From an uncultured Pseudomonadota bacterium (GTDB lineage: Bacteria > Pseudomonadota > Alphaproteobacteria > Rs-D84), in NCBI GenBank assembly GCA_902762295.1, contig CACWNX010000001.1:86702-150701 (forward strand): 64,000 nt of DNA, in the 5' to 3' direction. A program made the position numbers and the translations under genes. The notes beneath the pieces were generated by a model. The model saw only the letters and a list, made by a program, of their open reading frames with translations, had not been told where the DNA came from and did not search any database. The stretch's first letter is position 1, and every line of letters begins with the position of its first letter. Shown here piece by piece: positions 24,149 to 34,283 of this stretch.

Positions 24149-24526
24149 TTATTTACCCTTGACCGCAGAACCGGCGACAACGATGCGTTTACCTTTGCGG
24201 GTACGTGCATTTGTCTGGGTGCGTTGACCGCGAACCGGCAGACGATTACGATGACGAATACCGCGATATGTTTTTAAATCCTGCAACCGTTTAATATTCA
24301 TCGCAACTTCGCGGCGAACATCACCTTCTACCTTGAAATTCTGTTCGATATAGTTAGAAATTTTAACAACTTCTTCGTCCGTCAGATCTTTCGCGCGCAG
24401 ACCATCTTTCAATTTCAAATCTTTACAGATTTTTGCAGCCCGGGTTGGACCGATGCCATGAATATATTGCAGTGCGGCCTCAATACGTTTTTCTGTCGGA
24501 ATATTTACACCTGCTATACGTGCCAT
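24149..24526 (-). CDS. rpsM: 30S ribosomal protein S13
   Basis: S13 lies in the head of the small subunit and contacts the P-site tRNA and the large subunit. Its 125 residues show the conserved [10 protein letters not shown] start, [11 protein letters not shown] helix-hairpin-helix and [17 protein letters not shown] basic tail. A separate promoter upstream (24625-24652) suggests rpsM-rpsK can be expressed apart from secY. adk, which often lies between secY and rpsM in Alphaproteobacteria, is absent here. Confidence 0.98.
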   Translation of the reverse strand: MARIAGVNIPTEKRIEAALQYIHGIGPTRAAKICKDLKLKDGLRAKDLTDEEVVKISNYIEQNFKVEGDVRREVAMNIKRLQDLKTYRGIRHRNRLPVRGQRTQTNARTRKGKRIVVAGSAVKGK

Positions 24527-24624
24527 TTTTCTTTTTCCTTTTTATTTTTATCTCTGGGACAATTTTGCCCCGCCCTGTTTTTCCGGCGCTTATTCGCCGT
24601 TCAAACTATTAACTTTGCCGAATA

Positions 24625-24652
24625 ATTTTATATAAATTATCGCAAAAGTCAA
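24625..24652 (-). promoter_or_regulatory. internal promoter for rpsM-rpsK
   Basis: The minus strand shows TTGACT (24647-24652), a 16 bp spacer and TAAAAT (24625-24630) between secY and rpsM. It closely resembles the rpoA promoter. Confidence 0.7.
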
Positions 24653-24673
24653 ATTCTGTTTCGCGCAACCAAA

Positions 24674-25993
24674 CTAATTACGGAAACGCCCTTTCCTTGC
24701 AGTGGCGCCCATAACGCCATGATATTGCTTTGCCACCAGATAGGATTGAACCTGGTTCATGGTATCCAAAACAACACCTGCAACGATTAACACACTGGTT
24801 CCACCAATCATCAGTGGCATACCAAAATGAGTATTCAATATAATTGGCAACACACAAACCACAATCAGGTATAACACACCGATTGCCGTCACCTTGGACA
24901 CCAACGAATCCAAGAATGTCATTGTTTGTTCGCCCGGACGCACACCTGGGATATATCCACCGGCATTACGCAAATTATTACTGGTTTCTTCGGAATTGAA
25001 CACAACCGCGGTCTGGAAATACGCAAAGAACGCAATCAAAATCGTGTAAAGGATAATATATGACCATGTTCCATATGTAAAGAATCCCATAATACTCTGC
25101 ACCACCAGATTTTCACTCTGGGCAAACCGCTGGATAAACGCAGGCAACATCATAATAGACGATGCGAAAACCGGTCCCATAACACCCGACATATTTACCT
25201 TTATTGGCAAATATGACGCATTCGTATTCATCACTCCATTTGCCATAACCTGGCGCGGGTACAAGATTTGAATCCGACGCTGCGCCAATTCAAAGAACGC
25301 AATCAGTGCCACAATACCAATTACAAATGCAATAACCAACATAATCATCGCTGGTGACATCTGACCAACCGACCCCAGCGACACAACTTTCGCGATACCT
25401 TCGGGAACCTGGGCAATAATACCGGCAAAAATCAGCAACGATGCACCCTGACCGATACCGCGCGCCGTAATCTGTTCCGCCAACCACATAACAAAGACCG
25501 TTCCACCAACCAGCGCAATAATCGCCGACAGTTCAAACGAAAATCCCGGATTTACAACCGCCCGTAAACCGTTAACCGGTGCCATCATTTCTAATCCGCG
25601 CACCACCGCCCATCCCTGGACAACCGCCAGCAAAACCGCCAAGTAACGCGTATATTGGTTGATTTTGATACGACCAGATTCGCCTTCTTTGCGCAAATCA
25701 TTTAATGACTTACTTGTTGCGGTCAACAACTGCAACACGATGGATGCCGAAATGTACGGAAAAATGTTTAATGCCAACACCGACATACGCGATAGCGATC
25801 CACCGGTAAACATATCAAACATGCCCATCATACCACTGCCTTCACCCTGGAACAGGTGCAAAACCGCCGATGCGTTCACACCCGGCAATGGTATAAACGA
25901 ACCAATACGATAAACAACCAACGCACCTAACGTAAACAAAATACGTTTCTGTAAATCCGAAAGTTTACCAAAATATTTTGATATGAATTTCAT
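24674..25993 (-). CDS. secY: preprotein translocase subunit SecY
   Basis: SecY forms the protein-conducting channel through the inner membrane. The 439 residues contain about ten membrane helices. The plug region follows the first one (GSFIPLPGVNA), and the conserved cytoplasmic loop near the C-terminus reads PGVRPGEQT. It is the last classical gene of the spc operon, 28 bp from rplO. The many signal-peptide proteins in this window depend on this channel. Confidence 0.98.
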   Translation of the reverse strand: MKFISKYFGKLSDLQKRILFTLGALVVYRIGSFIPLPGVNASAVLHLFQGEGSGMMGMFDMFTGGSLSRMSVLALNIFPYISASIVLQLLTATSKSLNDLRKEGESGRIKINQYTRYLAVLLAVVQGWAVVRGLEMMAPVNGLRAVVNPGFSFELSAIIALVGGTVFVMWLAEQITARGIGQGASLLIFAGIIAQVPEGIAKVVSLGSVGQMSPAMIMLVIAFVIGIVALIAFFELAQRRIQILYPRQVMANGVMNTNASYLPIKVNMSGVMGPVFASSIMMLPAFIQRFAQSENLVVQSIMGFFTYGTWSYIILYTILIAFFAYFQTAVVFNSEETSNNLRNAGGYIPGVRPGEQTMTFLDSLVSKVTAIGVLYLIVVCVLPIILNTHFGMPLMIGGTSVLIVAGVVLDTMNQVQSYLVAKQYHGVMGATARKGRFRN

Positions 25994-26020
25994 GCGTCGT
26001 TCTCTCTTTTTAAATCCCGA

Positions 26021-26479
26021 TTATTTATTTTTGATTGTACCACCGGCCGCGACAATCGCTTTTTCGGCCGCCGCCGACCATTTATCTGCAACAATATTCA
26101 CCGCTGTTTTGATTTCGCCCTTGGCCAACACTTTCAATCCCGACATACGACGATTTAAGATTTTTGCCGCCAATAACGAATCCAACGAGATTTCTTTTTT
26201 TGCGTCAATCTTACCCGATGCAATAAACTTTTCAATATCGCCCAGGTTGATTGTCACATAATTTTTTGCAAACGGATTTGTAAAACCAAACTTTGGAAAA
26301 CGACGCAGAATCGGCATTTGACCACCCTGGAAAGTCGCTTGTTTGCGAGAACCGGCACGTGCCTTTTGTCCTTTGGTTCCACGACCGGCGGTTTTACCAT
26401 AACCCGATGCCATACCACGACCAACGCGTTTAATATTGCTGCGCGCGCCTTTATTATCCATCAATGCATTTAATTTCAT
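26021..26479 (-). CDS. rplO: 50S ribosomal protein L15
   Basis: L15 is an early large-subunit assembly protein. The 152 residues show the Gly/Lys-rich N-terminal extension (RVGRGMASGYGKTAGRGTKGQKAR) and the globular C-terminal half ending in VAAGGTIKNK. It sits in the canonical rpmD-rplO-secY order. Confidence 0.97.
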   Translation of the reverse strand: MKLNALMDNKGARSNIKRVGRGMASGYGKTAGRGTKGQKARAGSRKQATFQGGQMPILRRFPKFGFTNPFAKNYVTINLGDIEKFIASGKIDAKKEISLDSLLAAKILNRRMSGLKVLAKGEIKTAVNIVADKWSAAAEKAIVAAGGTIKNK

Positions 26480-26553
26480 TTCTTTTACTCCTATGAACTA
26501 TATAGTTCGTTTGCGCATGCGGACAAGTATCCGCATACTCGGTTTAAATAAAT

Positions 26554-26736
26554 TTATTCTTCAACGACACTTACCAAATGGGCAACCTTGGCAATCATAC
26601 CACGAATTGATGCACTGTCATCAAGTTCACGCGATTTACCAATACGACCCAAACCCAATGTCGCCAAAATTTTGCGTTGTGATTCCGGACGACCGATAAC
26701 ACTTTTGATTTGTTTTACAATTATTTTTTTTGCCAT
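26554..26736 (-). CDS. rpmD: 50S ribosomal protein L30
   Basis: L30 is a small two-helix, three-strand protein of the large subunit. ATG 26736 (MAKKIIVKQIKS) is used instead of an in-frame GTG nine bases upstream, because the GGTG ribosome site overlaps that GTG. The 60 residues are the usual size, with the ATLGLGRIGKSRELDDSASI core. Confidence 0.95.
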   Translation of the reverse strand: MAKKIIVKQIKSVIGRPESQRKILATLGLGRIGKSRELDDSASIRGMIAKVAHLVSVVEE

Positions 26737-26751
26737 AACAATCACCTTTTA

Positions 26752-27312
26752 TTATTTGTCTTCCGCTGCAACTTCGTCGGCAACCTTTTTGCCATCACGG
26801 CCGGCGACAATTTCTGCAACTGTTTTCCCACGACGCGCCGCCACAGTTTTCGGCGAATTCATTTTTGAAAATGCCAAGAACACCGCACGAATCATATTGT
26901 TTGGATTGTTTGCGCCCTGGGATTTCACAACAACATCTTGCACCCCCAGACAATCAAACACCGCACGCAATGCACCACCGGCAATGATACCAGTACCAGG
27001 AACCGCACTGCGCAAAACCAATTTACTTGCACCATATTTAACCGCAATATCGTGATGCAATGTACGACCTTCTTTCAACGGAACGCGAATCATTTTCGCT
27101 TTGGCGGCCTTGGTTGCTTTTTGAACCGCCGATTGAACTTCCAGTGCTTTACCTTTTCCAAATCCGACCTTGCCGGCTTTGTCGCCAACGACAACCAGTG
27201 CCGAGAACGACATATTTTTACCGCCCTTCACAGTTTTGGAAACGCGATTGACAGAAACCAATTTATCTACCAAATTATCTGTCTGTAATTTTTTATCATC
27301 AAAACGTGCCAT
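26752..27312 (-). CDS. rpsE: 30S ribosomal protein S5
   Basis: S5 supports decoding accuracy and mRNA unwinding at the entry channel. The double-stranded-RNA-binding domain begins at [21 protein letters not shown], and the second domain contains the [13 protein letters not shown] loop. The 186 residues are normal. It lies 15 bp upstream of rpmD. Confidence 0.97.
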   Translation of the reverse strand: MARFDDKKLQTDNLVDKLVSVNRVSKTVKGGKNMSFSALVVVGDKAGKVGFGKGKALEVQSAVQKATKAAKAKMIRVPLKEGRTLHHDIAVKYGASKLVLRSAVPGTGIIAGGALRAVFDCLGVQDVVVKSQGANNPNNMIRAVFLAFSKMNSPKTVAARRGKTVAEIVAGRDGKKVADEVAAEDK

Positions 27313-27344
27313 TTATATACTCCGTATATTTTAACAATGTTGTT

Positions 27345-27701
27345 TTATATTCTGACGCCACCGGCGCGAATCGCTTCGCACAGTGCTTTGACCCGACCAT
27401 GATAGCGATATGCGCCACGATCAAAGTAGCAGTTATCTGCGATTTTCGCTTTTACTGCGCGTTCCGCAAATGCTTTGCCAACCAATTCTGCACCCTCGAT
27501 ATTCCATCCATGACCCTTGAAACCCTTTTCCTTTGATGATGCCGCGCACAGTGTGCAACCCTTCACATCATCGATAGCCTGGATTTCAATATGACGACCA
27601 CTACGAAAAACCGACAGACGGATTTTGCCTGGATTTTTCTTTTTTAACGCAACACGTGTCACCAACTTGCGTCTTTCTTCTGTAGATAAATGTTTCAACA
27701 T
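27345..27701 (-). CDS. rplR: 50S ribosomal protein L18
   Basis: L18 binds 5S rRNA. Its 118 residues carry the basic N-terminus, the LSVFRSGRHIEIQAIDD strand region and the FDRGAYRYHGRVKALCEAIRAGG end. It is in the canonical rplF-rplR-rpsE order. The short spacer to rplF contains a CCCGT-AACAG-CGGGA hairpin (27721-27738). Confidence 0.97.
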   Translation of the reverse strand: MLKHLSTEERRKLVTRVALKKKNPGKIRLSVFRSGRHIEIQAIDDVKGCTLCAASSKEKGFKGHGWNIEGAELVGKAFAERAVKAKIADNCYFDRGAYRYHGRVKALCEAIRAGGVRI

Positions 27702-27746
27702 TTTTTTTCCTTTTTTATCATTCCCGTAACAGCGGGAATTTAAACA

Positions 27747-28298
27747 TTATTTCTTTTTACCTTCTTTGCGACGAATCTTTTCGCCCTTATAGAAAATACC
27801 TTTGGCTTTGTACGGATCCATTTTGCGAATCTTGTGAATTTTATCTGCAAACAGACCAACCGCACATTTATCATTGCCACTGATGGTAAATTCTGTTGGG
27901 GTTTCGCCCATTGTCACGGTCAAACCATCCGGAATTTCCATAACAACATCATGTGAAAAACCAACAACCAAAGTAAATTTCTTTCCACTGACCGATGCCT
28001 TATAACCAACACCTTTCATATACATCGCCTTAGAAAAGCCCTTGGTCACACCTTCAACCGCATTTTTAATGTTGCGTGTCATGGTTCCCCACATTGCACG
28101 TGAATCTTTATCCTCTGCATCTTTTGGTTCGACCGAAACATGACCATCTTCAACCTTGATATTTACCAAGTGAGCATTTTTTGTAGACAATGGCACCGTC
28201 AATTCACCCTTTGGTCCTTTGACGACTAACTTGCCTTCTGCGACGGATGCAACCACACCATCACTTAATTTAACTGGATATTTTCCTGCCCTTGACAT
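27747..28298 (-). CDS. rplF: 50S ribosomal protein L6
   Basis: L6 lies at the base of the L7/L12 stalk near the elongation-factor site. ATG 28298 (MSRAGKYPVKL) is chosen. The frame is open for another 18 codons upstream, but that stretch overlaps rpsH and has no homology. The length is 183 residues, with the C-terminal signature RKMDPYKAKGIFYKGE. Confidence 0.97.
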   Translation of the reverse strand: MSRAGKYPVKLSDGVVASVAEGKLVVKGPKGELTVPLSTKNAHLVNIKVEDGHVSVEPKDAEDKDSRAMWGTMTRNIKNAVEGVTKGFSKAMYMKGVGYKASVSGKKFTLVVGFSHDVVMEIPDGLTVTMGETPTEFTISGNDKCAVGLFADKIHKIRKMDPYKAKGIFYKGEKIRRKEGKKK

Positions 28299-28317
28299 AA
28301 CTACATCCTTATTTTTA

Positions 28318-28716
28318 TTATATAACCTTGCACAACACTTCACCGCCGACATTCATCAGGCGCGCCTTGTGATCTGTCATAACACCGTGTGGGGTTGACA
28401 CAATCGCGACACCCAAACCATTCAAAACCCGTGGCATCTTGGCAGACCCCGAATACACACGGCGTCCAGGTTTGGAAACAACCGAAATTTCTTGAATCGC
28501 GCCATTTCCGCCAACATACTTCAATGTGACGATTAAATTACTGCGATGTTCATCAATTTCTTCTTTGCGAAAATCTTCAATAAAACCTTCTTCCTTTAAT
28601 ACAGCCAAAACCGCGGCACGCAGTTTGCTGTTTGGGACGGTGATAAATTCTTTACCCGCGTTTTGACCATTACGAATACGGGTCACCATATCTCCGATTG
28701 GGTGTGATAATGACAT
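28318..28716 (-). CDS. rpsH: 30S ribosomal protein S8
   Basis: S8 binds the central domain of 16S rRNA and, in many bacteria, represses the spc operon. Its 132 residues contain DMVTRIRNGQNAG near the start, and the conserved STPHGVMTDHKARLMNVGGEVLCKVI forms the end. Confidence 0.97.
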   Translation of the reverse strand: MSLSHPIGDMVTRIRNGQNAGKEFITVPNSKLRAAVLAVLKEEGFIEDFRKEEIDEHRSNLIVTLKYVGGNGAIQEISVVSKPGRRVYSGSAKMPRVLNGLGVAIVSTPHGVMTDHKARLMNVGGEVLCKVI

Positions 28717-28771
28717 CTTTTACTCCTGTTCTAACCGGCTGCATTGTCCACAGACGGCATATTGTTCTACT

Positions 28772-29074
28772 TTACCAACTTGACTTGCGAACGCCCGGCA
28801 ATTTACCTTCGGACGCTTGAGTTCTTACCTGCTGGCGGCAAAGGCCGAACATACGCGAATAGCCGCGTGCGCGTCCTGTCACCGAGCAACGATTATGCAA
28901 ACGCGTTGGATTTGAATTGCGCGGCAACTTTGCCAGTTTCAGCATCGCTTCCTTGCGTTCTTCGGGTGTCGCGTTCACAGACATCTTTTCCTTGATTGCC
29001 GCACGCTTTTTTGCATACTTGGCAACCAATTTTTTACGTCTTTCTTGTTTGTTTATCAACGCTAATTTAGCCAT
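28772..29074 (-). CDS. rpsN: 30S ribosomal protein S14
   Basis: The 100-residue, zinc-free long form of S14 typical of Proteobacteria. The core reads NSNPTRLHNRCSVTGRARGY and the end reads GKLPGVRKSSW. There is no CxxC pair. It lies 15 bp after rplE. Confidence 0.97.
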   Translation of the reverse strand: MAKLALINKQERRKKLVAKYAKKRAAIKEKMSVNATPEERKEAMLKLAKLPRNSNPTRLHNRCSVTGRARGYSRMFGLCRQQVRTQASEGKLPGVRKSSW

Positions 29075-29089
29075 CTTTTTTCCCTTTTA

Positions 29090-29635
29090 TTATTTCAACA
29101 CCAACGGCAGGCCGATTTTAGTCAGCAATGCGCGCGCTTCATCATCTGTCTTCGCGGTCGTAGCAATCACAATATCCATACCACGAATAGAATCAATTTT
29201 ATCAATGGAAATTTCTGGGAATATCAAATGTTCCTTGATACCAAACGCATAATTTCCACGACCATCAAACTTTGATTTTGACAAACCACGAAAATCTTTA
29301 ACACGTGGCAACGCAACCGTAATCAGTTTATCCAAGAAATCGTACATACGTTTACCACGCAATGTCACCTTGGTCCCAATCGCCTGACCTTCACGCAAAC
29401 GATATGTCGCAATAGACTTTTTTGCATGTGTAACGACCGGCTTCTGGGCGGCAATTGCCGTCAAGTCCGCCACCGCCGCATCCAATTTCTTTTTATCAGA
29501 AACGGCTTCGCCGACACCCATATTCAAAACAATCTTGGACAGTTTCGGAACCGCCAACATATTTTTGTATCCGAATTCTTTGACCAATTCAGGTACAATT
29601 TCTTTTTCATAAATTTCACGCAATCTGCTTTGCAT
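29090..29635 (-). CDS. rplE: 50S ribosomal protein L5
   Basis: L5 binds 5S rRNA and contacts P-site tRNA. The 181 residues include the [16 protein letters not shown] motif and the end region [20 protein letters not shown]. It lies in the canonical order between rplX and rpsN. Confidence 0.97.
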   Translation of the reverse strand: MQSRLREIYEKEIVPELVKEFGYKNMLAVPKLSKIVLNMGVGEAVSDKKKLDAAVADLTAIAAQKPVVTHAKKSIATYRLREGQAIGTKVTLRGKRMYDFLDKLITVALPRVKDFRGLSKSKFDGRGNYAFGIKEHLIFPEISIDKIDSIRGMDIVIATTAKTDDEARALLTKIGLPLVLK

Positions 29636-29678
29636 TTTTTTGTCCTTAACTTTTTCCCGTACCAGCGGGATGTTTTAA

Positions 29679-29981
29679 TTATAATTCTGTTCCCGATTTT
29701 CTGGCAACACGAACCTTTTTACCCTTTTCCATTTTGTATCCAACGCGTGTCGGCTTTTTGGTTTTTGGATCAACCAGCGCAACATTAGACACATGAATTG
29801 GTGCTTCGCGATCAACGATATGACCTGCTTCGTTCTGGGTCGGTTTTATATGCCATTTATGACGGTTCACGCCGGCAACAACCACGCGGGATTCTGTCGG
29901 ACGCGCCTCCAGAACTTCGCCTTTGACGCCTTTGTATTTTCCCGAAATAACTACTACTTCATCGCCTTTTTTGATTTTCAT
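29679..29981 (-). CDS. rplX: 50S ribosomal protein L24
   Basis: L24 initiates large-subunit assembly. The real start is ATG 29981 ([18 protein letters not shown]), preceded by AAGAGG. The frame stays open into rplN upstream, but that part is not L24-like. It is 100 residues with a KOW motif at the N-terminus. Confidence 0.96.
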   Translation of the reverse strand: MKIKKGDEVVVISGKYKGVKGEVLEARPTESRVVVAGVNRHKWHIKPTQNEAGHIVDREAPIHVSNVALVDPKTKKPTRVGYKMEKGKKVRVARKSGTEL

Positions 29982-29994
29982 TTTACGACCTCTT

Positions 29995-30369
29995 TTATAA
30001 CACTTCCGGTGCCAAAGACACAATCTTTTGAACATCATATTTACGACGAACCTCACGGGCAATTGGCCCAAAGATACGCGTTCCAATCGGTTCAAAGTTG
30101 TTCTTGTTTATTAACACAACTGCGTTGTCGTCAAAGCGAATGATTGAACCATCCGGACGTTTGATTGGAAATTTTGTCCGAACGATAATCGCGCGCTGAA
30201 CTGTTCCTTTTTGAACTTTACCGCGCGGAATCGCCTCTTTGATGGCAACAACAATCTTATCACCAACGGTGGCATAGCGGCGGTGTGAACCACCTAAAAC
30301 CTTGATGCACATTGCTTTACGCGCACCAGAATTATCTGCAACCGTCATAACTGTTTCATTTTGAATCAT
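29995..30369 (-). CDS. rplN: 50S ribosomal protein L14
   Basis: L14 forms an intersubunit bridge. The 124 residues show [27 protein letters not shown] at the start and the conserved [16 protein letters not shown] near the end. A 114 bp spacer separates it from rpsQ and holds an ATTGGGG/CCCCAAT hairpin (30390-30408), a possible processing site at the S10-spc junction. Confidence 0.97.
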   Translation of the reverse strand: MIQNETVMTVADNSGARKAMCIKVLGGSHRRYATVGDKIVVAIKEAIPRGKVQKGTVQRAIIVRTKFPIKRPDGSIIRFDDNAVVLINKNNFEPIGTRIFGPIAREVRRKYDVQKIVSLAPEVL

Positions 30370-30483
30370 AACCTTATCCTCGTCCTGCGATTGGGGCGAT
30401 TCCCCAATGCTTTGTTATGGAACCCGACTGGTACACATGTCACAAAGACGCATGCACCCTCAAAGATTCCTGGGTTGATTTGT

Positions 30484-30753
30484 TTACTCTGTTATTTCAA
30501 CATCGTTATCTTTTGACACCCCAACCAATCCCTTGACAACCCAAGATTTTGTTTTGGATATCGGACGATGTTCCTCTATCGCAACGATGTCACCAACTTT
30601 ATATTTGTTTTCCTCATCGTGCGCCTTATACTTTTTATTCTGCTTTACGAATTTTCCATACAGCGGATGACGAAAGCGGCGTTCAACTTCTACAACAACC
30701 GTTTTATCATTTGCCGTACTTCTTACCGTTCCTTGCAGTATACGTCTTGGCAT
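30484..30753 (-). CDS. rpsQ: 30S ribosomal protein S17
   Basis: S17 is an OB-fold primary binder of 16S rRNA. Its 89 residues begin [21 protein letters not shown] and include the [27 protein letters not shown] signature. It is the last gene of the S10 group. Confidence 0.97.
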   Translation of the reverse strand: MPRRILQGTVRSTANDKTVVVEVERRFRHPLYGKFVKQNKKYKAHDEENKYKVGDIVAIEEHRPISKTKSWVVKGLVGVSKDNDVEITE

Positions 30754-30848
30754 AACCTTATTCCCTTATATACTTTTTCTTGTTTATATTTGCCCAACCT
30801 GGTATATGATACCCAATTTTTTGGAAATCGCAACCAAAATCGGTATTT

Positions 30849-31034
30849 TTATTTTGCCGCGTTCAACTTAGTCTTCACACGTGCAATTTCACGACGCGTT
30901 TTACGCAAAACATGTGTTTTTGGCAATTGACCCGCCGCGTGCTGAAAGCGCTGGTTCATTTGTTCTTTTTTCAAATCAACCAATTTGCTTTCCAATTCTT
31001 CTTTCTTTAAAGATTCTGTCTTTTTTTCTGCCAT
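30849..31034 (-). CDS. rpmC: 50S ribosomal protein L29
   Basis: L29 is a small helical-hairpin protein at the exit tunnel that helps dock SRP and trigger factor. ATG 31034 (MAEKKTES) with an AGGTGA site is used in place of an in-frame start three codons upstream. It is 61 residues, with the family signature ARVKTKL near the end. Confidence 0.95.
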   Translation of the reverse strand: MAEKKTESLKKEELESKLVDLKKEQMNQRFQHAAGQLPKTHVLRKTRREIARVKTKLNAAK

Positions 31035-31063
31035 ATCGGTCACCTTTTATAATCCAATTATTT

Positions 31064-31477
31064 TTAGTTAACTTTGCGTTCAACCACTTTGGTTTTAACC
31101 GGCAACTTGGCCGCCGCCAGGGCAAACGCTTCCATGGCGACATCGGGTTTAACACCATCCAATTCAAAGATAATGCGCCCCGGCTTTACACGGCAAATCC
31201 AGTATTCAACGGCACCTTTACCTTTACCCATACGAACCTGGGCAGGTTTAGTTGTGACCGGAACATCCGGAAAAACACGAATCCATAATTTACCCATACG
31301 TCTCATCCGACGGGTGATTGCACGACGTGCCGCTTCTATCTGGCGCGCGGTGATACGTTCAGGCGACATTGCTTTCAGACCGAAAGAACCGAACGCCAAT
31401 TCACTGCCACCTTTGGCAACGCCGTGAATACGACCTTTGTGCTGTTTGCGAAATTTTGTCTTATTTGGCATTAACAT
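31064..31477 (-). CDS. rplP: 50S ribosomal protein L16
   Basis: L16 helps build the A-site tRNA region of the large subunit. The 137 residues begin [16 protein letters not shown] and contain [20 protein letters not shown] with one substitution (VRMGKGKG). It is in the canonical rpsC-rplP-rpmC order. Confidence 0.97.
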   Translation of the reverse strand: MLMPNKTKFRKQHKGRIHGVAKGGSELAFGSFGLKAMSPERITARQIEAARRAITRRMRRMGKLWIRVFPDVPVTTKPAQVRMGKGKGAVEYWICRVKPGRIIFELDGVKPDVAMEAFALAAAKLPVKTKVVERKVN

Positions 31478-31504
31478 GATACTAACCTCAACTTTATTTT
31501 AAGA

Positions 31505-32206
31505 TTATTTTGTTCTTCTGTCACTAGTCCCGGCATATTCGGTTGGACGTGCCATTTCCGATGCCAATTTTTCTTTGTTAACAACATCCCCAGTGTAAAT
31601 CCAAACTTTTACGCCGACCACACCGTATGTTGTCTTTGCCTGAACCGCTGCATAATCAATATCGGCACGCAGTGTATGCAATGGGATACGACCTTCGCGA
31701 ATTTGTTCGCTACGCGCAATTTCCGCCCCATTCAAACGACCGCTGCACATAACCTTGACACCCTGGGCACCGGCTTTCTGGGCATTTTGAATCGCTTTTT
31801 TCATTGCACGTTTATACGAAACACGACCTTCTATTTGTTGCGCGATACCCTGGGCAACCAATTGAGCATTCAAATCAGGACGACGAACTTCATAGATATT
31901 CACAACAACCTGATCATTTTTGACCAATTTTTTGATTTCGTTACGCAGTGCTTCAATATCTGCACCGTTCTTACCGATAATCATACCCGGACGCGATGTA
32001 TGAACCGTGATAACAACTTTTTTTGCAATACGGTCAATAACAATTTTTGCAACGCCGGCCTTTCTAAGTTTCTTTTCAATAAATTTACGAATCGTATTAT
32101 CTTCTGCCAAACATTCTGCATAGTGCTTCTTGTCAACAATCCAGCGAGAATCTGGAACTTTGTTAATAGACAAGCGCTGTGCAATTGGCGATACTTTCTG
32201 TCCCAT
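31505..32206 (-). CDS. rpsC: 30S ribosomal protein S3
   Basis: S3 lines the mRNA entry tunnel and has helicase activity with S4 and S5. The 233 residues carry the KH domain (GMIIGKNGADIEAL) and the C-terminal signature TTYGVVGVKVWIYTGD. Gene order is canonical. Confidence 0.98.
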   Translation of the reverse strand: MGQKVSPIAQRLSINKVPDSRWIVDKKHYAECLAEDNTIRKFIEKKLRKAGVAKIVIDRIAKKVVITVHTSRPGMIIGKNGADIEALRNEIKKLVKNDQVVVNIYEVRRPDLNAQLVAQGIAQQIEGRVSYKRAMKKAIQNAQKAGAQGVKVMCSGRLNGAEIARSEQIREGRIPLHTLRADIDYAAVQAKTTYGVVGVKVWIYTGDVVNKEKLASEMARPTEYAGTSDRRTK

Positions 32207-32292
32207 TTTTTTCCCTTTTTTTATGCGATTGTGTTCTTGAAACCGTTTGGTTTTATTCCGGGATTATCCCATACCACAATTGCATTGTTCTT

Positions 32293-32694
32293 TTATTTTT
32301 TTGCTGTTTCTTTTTTTGCCGTTTCCTTTTTAGGTGCGACACCTGATTCCAAAACAATTGTCAGATTTGAAAACGGTTTCAAAATCGGACGCGCACTGCC
32401 ACGTGGTCCCGGCATGATTCGTTTCATTGTTAACGCTTTACCACACCAAACTTCCTTGACGAACAATGTATCAACCGCCAAGTTTTTGTTGTGTTCCGCA
32501 TTAGCAACCGCCGACAACAAAGTTTTTAAAACTTCCCCGGCAATACGTTTTTTTGAAAACTTTAACACATCAACGGCACGATCCACCGGCAAACCGCGAA
32601 TCATGTCACAGACCAGGTTTAATTTCTGGTGGCTGATGCGTATCATTTTGTTAAACGCACGAACTTGATTATCTTTTATTCCATATCTTGCCAT
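32293..32694 (-). CDS. rplV: 50S ribosomal protein L22
   Basis: L22 extends a loop into the peptide exit tunnel. ATG 32694 (MARYGIKDNQVRAF) is used with an AGGTG site. It is 133 residues, with RGSARPILKPFSNLTIVL near the end. A short Lys/Glu/Thr tail carries the direct repeat KKETAKKETAKK. Confidence 0.96.
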   Translation of the reverse strand: MARYGIKDNQVRAFNKMIRISHQKLNLVCDMIRGLPVDRAVDVLKFSKKRIAGEVLKTLLSAVANAEHNKNLAVDTLFVKEVWCGKALTMKRIMPGPRGSARPILKPFSNLTIVLESGVAPKKETAKKETAKK

Positions 32695-32714
32695 AATCAG
32701 CACCTTTTATTTTA

Positions 32715-32999
32715 TTATTTACCTGCGGCCGCGGCCTTTTTATTCGCAGCGTGTCCTTTGAATGTACGCGTCGGCGCAAATTCACCCAGTTTATGTCCAA
32801 CCATATCTTCAACAATTGACACCGGAATAAATTTGTTTCCATTGTGCACTTCAAATGTCAAACCAACCATTGGCGGAACAATTGTGCTGCCCCTTGACCA
32901 AGTTTTAATTGGTTTGTGGTCATTTTTTTCATTTGCAACCGCAACCTTTTTCAAGATTGACGGATGAACATACGGACCTTTCCAAACAGAACGAGACAT
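32715..32999 (-). CDS. rpsS: 30S ribosomal protein S19
   Basis: S19 binds the head of the small subunit next to S13. Its 94 residues begin [18 protein letters not shown] and contain [22 protein letters not shown]. It lies 15 bp after rplB. Confidence 0.97.
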   Translation of the reverse strand: MSRSVWKGPYVHPSILKKVAVANEKNDHKPIKTWSRGSTIVPPMVGLTFEVHNGNKFIPVSIVEDMVGHKLGEFAPTRTFKGHAANKKAAAAGK

Positions 33000-33020
33000 T
33001 TATAACTCCTCTAGCCTATT

Positions 33021-33854
33021 TTATTTTTTCTTTGCCAAATGTCTGCTACGAATAATCATCTTGGCTGTGCGTTTATTTCTGCGGGTACGATAGCCCTTCG
33101 CCGGGATACCTGTGCGTGACACCGGTTCATGTCCCTTGGAATGACCATTACCACCACCCATTGGGTGATCAACTGGGTTCTGGGCCATACCACGTGTTGA
33201 TGGGCGAATTCCCAACCAACGCGCACGACCCGCCTTGCCCAAATTGACATTGCGTTGGTCTTGGTTAGAAACCGCACCAACCGTTGCCAAACAATCAGAA
33301 TGAACTTTGCGCAACTCGCCACTGTTCATCTTAATCTGGGCATAAACACCATCTTTACCCATCAATTGGGCATAACAACCTGCACTGCGTGCCAACTGCC
33401 CACCGGCACCCGGTTTCAGTTCAACATTGTGAACAATTGTACCAATCGGCATATTTTTTAATGGCATCGCATTACCCGGTTTAATATCCTGACGCAAACC
33501 CGATACAACGATATCGCCCACCTTTAAATCACGCGGTGCCAAGATATATGAACGCATACCATCTTTGTATTCAATCAACGCAATGAACGCTGTACGATTT
33601 GGGTCATATTCTAAACGAACGACCGTCGCCGGGACATCAAATTTCTTGCGTTTAAAGTCAATTAAACGATATTTGCGTTTGTGACCTCCACCTTGGTGTG
33701 GGACCGTCACATGTCCAAAATTATTACGACCACCTTTTGATTTTAAACCGACCGTTAACGCCTTTTCCGGTGCGCCACGATGCAGTTCGCTGTGATCAAT
33801 CAAAACCAAACCACGTGTTCCGGCGGTTGTTGGTTTATAACTTTTCAATGCCAT
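33021..33854 (-). CDS. rplB: 50S ribosomal protein L2
   Basis: L2 is needed for subunit association and peptidyl-transferase assembly. The 277 residues end with the conserved histidine loop ([19 protein letters not shown]). Gene order is canonical. Confidence 0.98.
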   Translation of the reverse strand: MALKSYKPTTAGTRGLVLIDHSELHRGAPEKALTVGLKSKGGRNNFGHVTVPHQGGGHKRKYRLIDFKRKKFDVPATVVRLEYDPNRTAFIALIEYKDGMRSYILAPRDLKVGDIVVSGLRQDIKPGNAMPLKNMPIGTIVHNVELKPGAGGQLARSAGCYAQLMGKDGVYAQIKMNSGELRKVHSDCLATVGAVSNQDQRNVNLGKAGRARWLGIRPSTRGMAQNPVDHPMGGGNGHSKGHEPVSRTGIPAKGYRTRRNKRTAKMIIRSRHLAKKK

Positions 33855-33919
33855 TTCTTTTACCTTTTGTTCACTTTGACATTAACGTCCATTTTCTGGA
33901 TTATCTGCCAAAGCCGTTA

Positions 33920-34240
33920 TTATATTTCCAGTTTCGCATCTGCCGGCAACGCAACATATGCCTTTTTAACTGTGCGTTGGGTTCCGGTACCACGACCACG
34001 GAACTGTTTCACTTTACCCTTGACAACAACAATGTTAACCTTGGTCGGTTTGACATTATATATCGCCTGAACCGCGCGTGCAACATCTTGTTTTGTTGCG
34101 CGTGCATCAACTTCGAACGCAACCAAGCCCGCTTCGGACAACTTTACCGCCTTTTCAGAAACAATCGGGCGACGCAAGATGTCGTAAACACCGGCTGTCA
34201 CTGCTGGTTTTTGTTCTGTTTTTACTTTCTTTTCTGCCAT
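33920..34240 (-). CDS. rplW: 50S ribosomal protein L23
   Basis: L23 is the docking site for trigger factor and SRP at the tunnel exit. The 106 residues include the start of the fold (YDILRRPIVSEKAVKL) and the extended loop rich in basic residues (GKVKQFRGRGTGTQRTVKKAYV). Confidence 0.96.
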   Translation of the reverse strand: MAEKKVKTEQKPAVTAGVYDILRRPIVSEKAVKLSEAGLVAFEVDARATKQDVARAVQAIYNVKPTKVNIVVVKGKVKQFRGRGTGTQRTVKKAYVALPADAKLEI

Positions 34241-34283
34241 CGTTATAACCTTTTTGTCATTTGCAATCCGAACCGATTGTTAT

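Noticed and set aside
31676..32668. A 330-codon open frame on the plus strand.
   Set aside because: It lies antisense to rpsC and rplV, has no ribosome site or homology, and reflects codon bias of the real genes. The same applies to the long antisense frames at 19172-19822, 57074-57934 and 13401-13970.
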